DNA from: JAPOXR01 sp965214695 | Lineage (GTDB): Bacteria > Pseudomonadota > Alphaproteobacteria > Rhodobacterales > Rhodobacteraceae | DNA: 64,000 bases | NCBI GenBank assembly: GCA_965214695.1 | Contig: OZ243967.1 | Location: 1,550,001-1,614,000 of the forward strand | Direction of reading: 5' to 3' | Shown: positions 61,315 to 64,000 of the stretch, one piece after another | Layout: each line of letters opens with the position of its first letter | How positions within the stretch are numbered: the stretch's first letter is position 1 | Notes under the pieces: generated by a model | The model's input: only the letters and a program-made list of their open reading frames with translations | The model's database searches: none | What the model was told of the DNA's origin: nothing | Made by a program: the position numbers and the translations under genes

Positions 61315-64000
61315 TCAGCGTCCGATCGCCAACTGGGACCCGAACATGATGCCGAGCAACGCCGCATCAATCGGGTCGGTCAGCGTATCATCCGGTTTTC
61401 CGGTTTGGGACGCGGCTTCCTTGGCAAAACGCATGGCGCAATGCACCGCATCGTGCGGATCAAACGGATATGCTTGCAGCCGCCTCTCCAGTTCTTCTAC
61501 GTCAATCAGGGATTGTCCGATTGCCTCTAGCGATTCGATGAACTCGGTATCGACCGACTGGTCCAGGCCCGGCGCACAGTCGGTGGGCCCGCGGACAACC
61601 AGGAACTTGTTCATGGAAATCCAGGATGACCAGTCGTCGCCGACATGAAACACCCGGGACTTGACCAGCCGGGATTCCATCAGGAAATAGAATTCTCCTT
61701 CACGGAGTTTCTGAAGATCGCTGATCCGGACCCGCTCGCGCTCGGCGAAGGTGACATCCGGACGCTCGACCCATCCAGCGCCGGAAAGACCCGTACGCCT
61801 CACGCCCCCGGAGGCGACCGCAACCGTGTGCCTGTCAAACTTTTGCTGCAGGAATTTCCAGGTGCGCTGGGCGTCCTCGGTGGCACCGGCACCGGTCAGT
61901 CTGGCATTTGCGGCGACGGTTTCGGCAATTTGCGGCGACACCGACTGCATTGACGCCATATCCTGGCCAGCAATGATGATCATGAATCCAAGCGAGCGGG
62001 CCTGGGCCATCATCGTGTCAATGCCCTTGATCATGTAGTATCCGGCTTCATCCAGGATCACGATAAACGGAGAATCCGACCTGGTCGGGCGGGAATCGAC
62101 CAGGGATTGCTTACTGCCCTCGAGCGCCGAGCCTGCCGCCCTTCCCATCATGATCTTCAGCATCGACACTACGATCCGGCCGCAATTGCGCATCTCCGCC
62201 GGGGCCTTCTGCAATGCCGGCAGCAATACCACCAGGATGCGCCGGTTCAGAACGATGTCCTCCATGTCGACCTCGCCGAAAGGTGTCCGGAAGAGATGCC
62301 CGAAATCATCGGCCAGTGAGCCGAGCGGCCTGGTCAGTTGCATGGCAAGGAAACCGTACTGCTCGACCGCCTTGCCCTCCTGTGGATCGCCATTCAGGGC
62401 TGCCTTCAGGTCAAAACCCGGTAGCGACTCGAAGAACCCCTTTAGGGCCAGGCGCGACCTGTTGGAGAATTCGCCGTGCAAGGCCCTGAGATAGAGTTCG
62501 ATCATGCCGCCGCGCGATCTCATGTCTTTCCAGGCTGCTTCCGGCACCTCGGACACATCGCTGATCTCCCTGCCTTCGAGGAACTCCTTGGGAATACCGA
62601 TTCCCAGCGGCAGGAAGTCCCTGATCGACTGGACATCAAGCAGGACATCACCGGCGTCACGCATCTCGCACAACGCCTTCATGGTCGATGTCACCAGTGA
62701 CATGGCCCGGCCTTTCCACATGTCGCCGGCGTTTCCGGACTCGCTCATCAGCGACACGATTAGGTTCATCAACTGGTCAGCCGAGCCCCGCGAAAACGGG
62801 TTGAGCGTATTGGACTGGATGTCCGGCCCGCCCGCCGGATCGTCGGGATGAACGCCGCTATCGGTAAAGTTGAGGATCCGGTAGTCATCCTGGCGCCCGA
62901 AACGTGTTACCAGCGACCACACCCTGGCGTGGAACTCACCGGTTCCTTTGCCATCAACGAACATGAAACCGGATCCCCACATCATTGATTGCGAGGCGAT
63001 GCCAAGCAACAATTCGGTATTGTGGGTGACGATGTAGTTCTCGGCGACAAACAACCCGTCCGGCGCATCGGTCCGTATGCAGGTCATCTCGGCTTCCAGC
63101 GGGCTATTCCGCTCATGGCCGCCGCCTTCCTTCCAAGTTGGCTCTACCGCCTCGGCGCACGACGGAAAGACCTCGGCACCGACAATCTCGATTCCCGGCA
63201 ACGATTCCTTCTGGCTCGAGGTTGCCTCTCCAAACACCTTGTTTTGGCCAGGAAACCGGACCAGTGCGAATTGCCGTCCGTCGGCCACAACCTGCATGGC
63301 GGTCCCACCAACAGACCAAGCCAACTGCCGCAACTGGTAGCCGTCTGTCTCGTCAAGAAGGGGAATTTCAAGCATGTTGCCAATGCTTCGAATGCCATGC
63401 CGGCGGTGGCGCTCATGCAGCATTTGGCAAAACCAGCGCCGCCGGTGCACGGCTGCACCGGCATGAGCTGCGGTGAAGGACAATGCGCCCAAACCGTCTC
63501 CTCCGGCCCGTACGGCATGTCGACTGGTCATTTCGGGACCGGTTGCAAACCCGGTAATGTCTCTGACTGCCGGCAGGTGAAGCTGCACCCTGCCCTGCAC
63601 TCCGGTCGGCGATGCCTCCAACATGATAGCGATATCGACTGCGCTCATAAGCCGGGGCAAACTTCCGGCAACCCGGACCGGCCAGAGGTGGTCACGTGAG
63701 CAGTCAATAAACCTGCCATCGGCGAATTCCATGCGGACGACCGGCATCCTCCCCTGGGGATGGATTGACAGCACTGTCGCCACGCCGCCGCAGGGTCGGA
63801 CGACCCGGTCGCCCGGCCGCAAGTCGCCATTCTGCCGCCAGCCCTTCGGGGTCAGAACCAGGGCATCATTCGTGAGCGCCTTGCCGGCACCGGTGGTTCC
63901 CAGGATTAGTGCATGGCGGCGGGCATCACTGTCAGTGATCCACAATTCCTCGTTGCTTGAATGATCATTGCCAAGAAACAGCAATCCCTCACCCTTGCGA
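61315..64000 (-). CDS. dotL: type IV coupling ATPase DotL/IcmO with in-frame intein (partial)
   Basis: Inner-membrane coupling protein that delivers substrates to the type IVB channel (TrbC/VirD4-like). The frame is open to the window edge (RKGEGLLFLGNDHSSNEELW), so the N-terminal membrane region is outside. Walker A reads GTTGAGK, then a 287-residue intein, then the T that completes it. Walker B is FIVILDEAGYYM, followed by ARSLGFMIIIAGQDMASMQS. Without the intein the visible host protein is about 600 residues. The part after Walker A, about 567 residues, is close to that in Legionella DotL. It is on the opposite strand from dotDCB-icmT. The protein can only bind ATP properly after splicing. 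Confidence 0.9.
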   Translation of the reverse strand, partial: RKGEGLLFLGNDHSSNEELWITDSDARRHALILGTTGAGKALTNDALVLTPKGWRQNGDLRPGDRVVRPCGGVATVLSIHPQGRMPVVRMEFADGRFIDCSRDHLWPVRVAGSLPRLMSAVDIAIMLEASPTGVQGRVQLHLPAVRDITGFATGPEMTSRHAVRAGGDGLGALSFTAAHAGAAVHRRRWFCQMLHERHRRHGIRSIGNMLEIPLLDETDGYQLRQLAWSVGGTAMQVVADGRQFALVRFPGQNKVFGEATSSQKESLPGIEIVGAEVFPSCAEAVEPTWKEGGGHERNSPLEAEMTCIRTDAPDGLFVAENYIVTHNTELLLGIASQSMMWGSGFMFVDGKGTGEFHARVWSLVTRFGRQDDYRILNFTDSGVHPDDPAGGPDIQSNTLNPFSRGSADQLMNLIVSLMSESGNAGDMWKGRAMSLVTSTMKALCEMRDAGDVLLDVQSIRDFLPLGIGIPKEFLEGREISDVSEVPEAAWKDMRSRGGMIELYLRALHGEFSNRSRLALKGFFESLPGFDLKAALNGDPQEGKAVEQYGFLAMQLTRPLGSLADDFGHLFRTPFGEVDMEDIVLNRRILVVLLPALQKAPAEMRNCGRIVVSMLKIMMGRAAGSALEGSKQSLVDSRPTRSDSPFIVILDEAGYYMIKGIDTMMAQARSLGFMIIIAGQDMASMQSVSPQIAETVAANARLTGAGATEDAQRTWKFLQQKFDRHTVAVASGGVRRTGLSGAGWVERPDVTFAERERVRISDLQKLREGEFYFLMESRLVKSRVFHVGDDWSSWISMNKFLVVRGPTDCAPGLDQSVDTEFIESLEAIGQSLIDVEELERRLQAYPFDPHDAVHCAMRFAKEAASQTGKPDDTLTDPIDAALLGIMFGSQLAIGR
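63019..63879 (-). other. class 3-type intein in the DotL Walker A motif
   Basis: 287-residue insertion from Ala 1 (ALTNDALVLTPKGWRQNGDL) to the final THN, with Thr as the next host residue. Block A has GDRVVRPCGG after TPKGW; block B carries CSRDHLWPVRV with Trp 66; block F carries Cys 267 in TCIRTDAPDGLFVAENY; block G ends IVTHN with Thr 285 and Asn 287. Trp, Cys and Thr at these places together with a non-nucleophilic first residue define class 3 inteins. The 130 residues between blocks B and F contain YQLRQLAWSVGG, reminiscent of a LAGLIDADG endonuclease end, but no full LAGLIDADG motif, so the homing enzyme is probably decayed. Confidence 0.88.

Noticed and set aside
1..64000. CRISPR array or rRNA operon
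   Set aside because: No regularly spaced short repeats and no rRNA sequence seen on reading both strands.

Overview
The window looks like an alphaproteobacterial chromosome, probably near Rhodobacterales/Rhodospirillales. Pointers are the block heparinase II/III - purH - lspA - DUF3035 lipoprotein, a pair of M16 peptidases, an FdsA-like formate dehydrogenase, alphaproteobacterial porins ending in Phe, and an estimated GC near 58-60% (not computed). Housekeeping genes are interleaved with much repeated and mobile DNA, so this is a rearranged, accessory-rich region.

Layout. 0.2-5.2 kb: acyl-CoA synthetase and branched-chain amino-acid ABC genes livG, livH, livM (all minus). 5.4-11.3 kb: a small membrane protein with a damaged frame, then two porin genes facing away from a P4-type integrase. 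11.5-20.2 kb: agmatinase-like enzyme, haloacetate-dehalogenase-like hydrolase, truB, rbfA, MaoC hydratase, heparinase-like protein, purH, lspA. 20.3-21.2 kb: IS5-family transposase. 21.5-32.4 kb: DUF3035 lipoprotein, four family-25 glycosyltransferase genes (one split by an ISAs1-type element whose transposase carries a DruA-like domain), manC, and two M16 peptidases. 32.7-39.6 kb: two porin genes flanking a formate dehydrogenase gene in opposite orientation. 39.7-46.7 kb: IS and oxidoreductase debris, an ImmA/IrrE protein, and a recombinase-in-trio (RIT) element with exact 90-bp inverted ends that separates the ImmA/IrrE gene from its probable operon partner. 46.9-48.6 kb: fifth porin. 48.8-53.1 kb: rmlA, a family-4 glycosyltransferase, dapB, a secreted protein. 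53.3-64 kb: a protein with only the DnaA DNA-binding domain, a secreted protein, a tyrosine recombinase, then type IVB secretion genes dotD-dotC-dotB-icmT and, convergent, dotL.

Three systems stand out. (1) Five porin paralogues share a near-identical leader, signal peptide, barrel ends and terminator, while each has a different 150-200-residue central insert; most also share an upstream TTACC direct-repeat motif. This is what a recombining surface-variation family would look like. (2) The IcmO/DotL coupling ATPase is interrupted inside its Walker A motif by a 287-residue intein with the W/C/T residues of class 3 inteins. The order dotD-dotC-dotB-icmT matches IncI plasmids (traH-I-J-K), suggesting a conjugative or integrative element. 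(3) The RIT element lies against a 34-bp perfect palindrome built from the same TAATGCCGA motif that recurs in its own ends.

Cell-surface functions recur: porins, four GT25 genes, manC, rmlA and a GT4. All functions come from reading the sequence; no database search was run.
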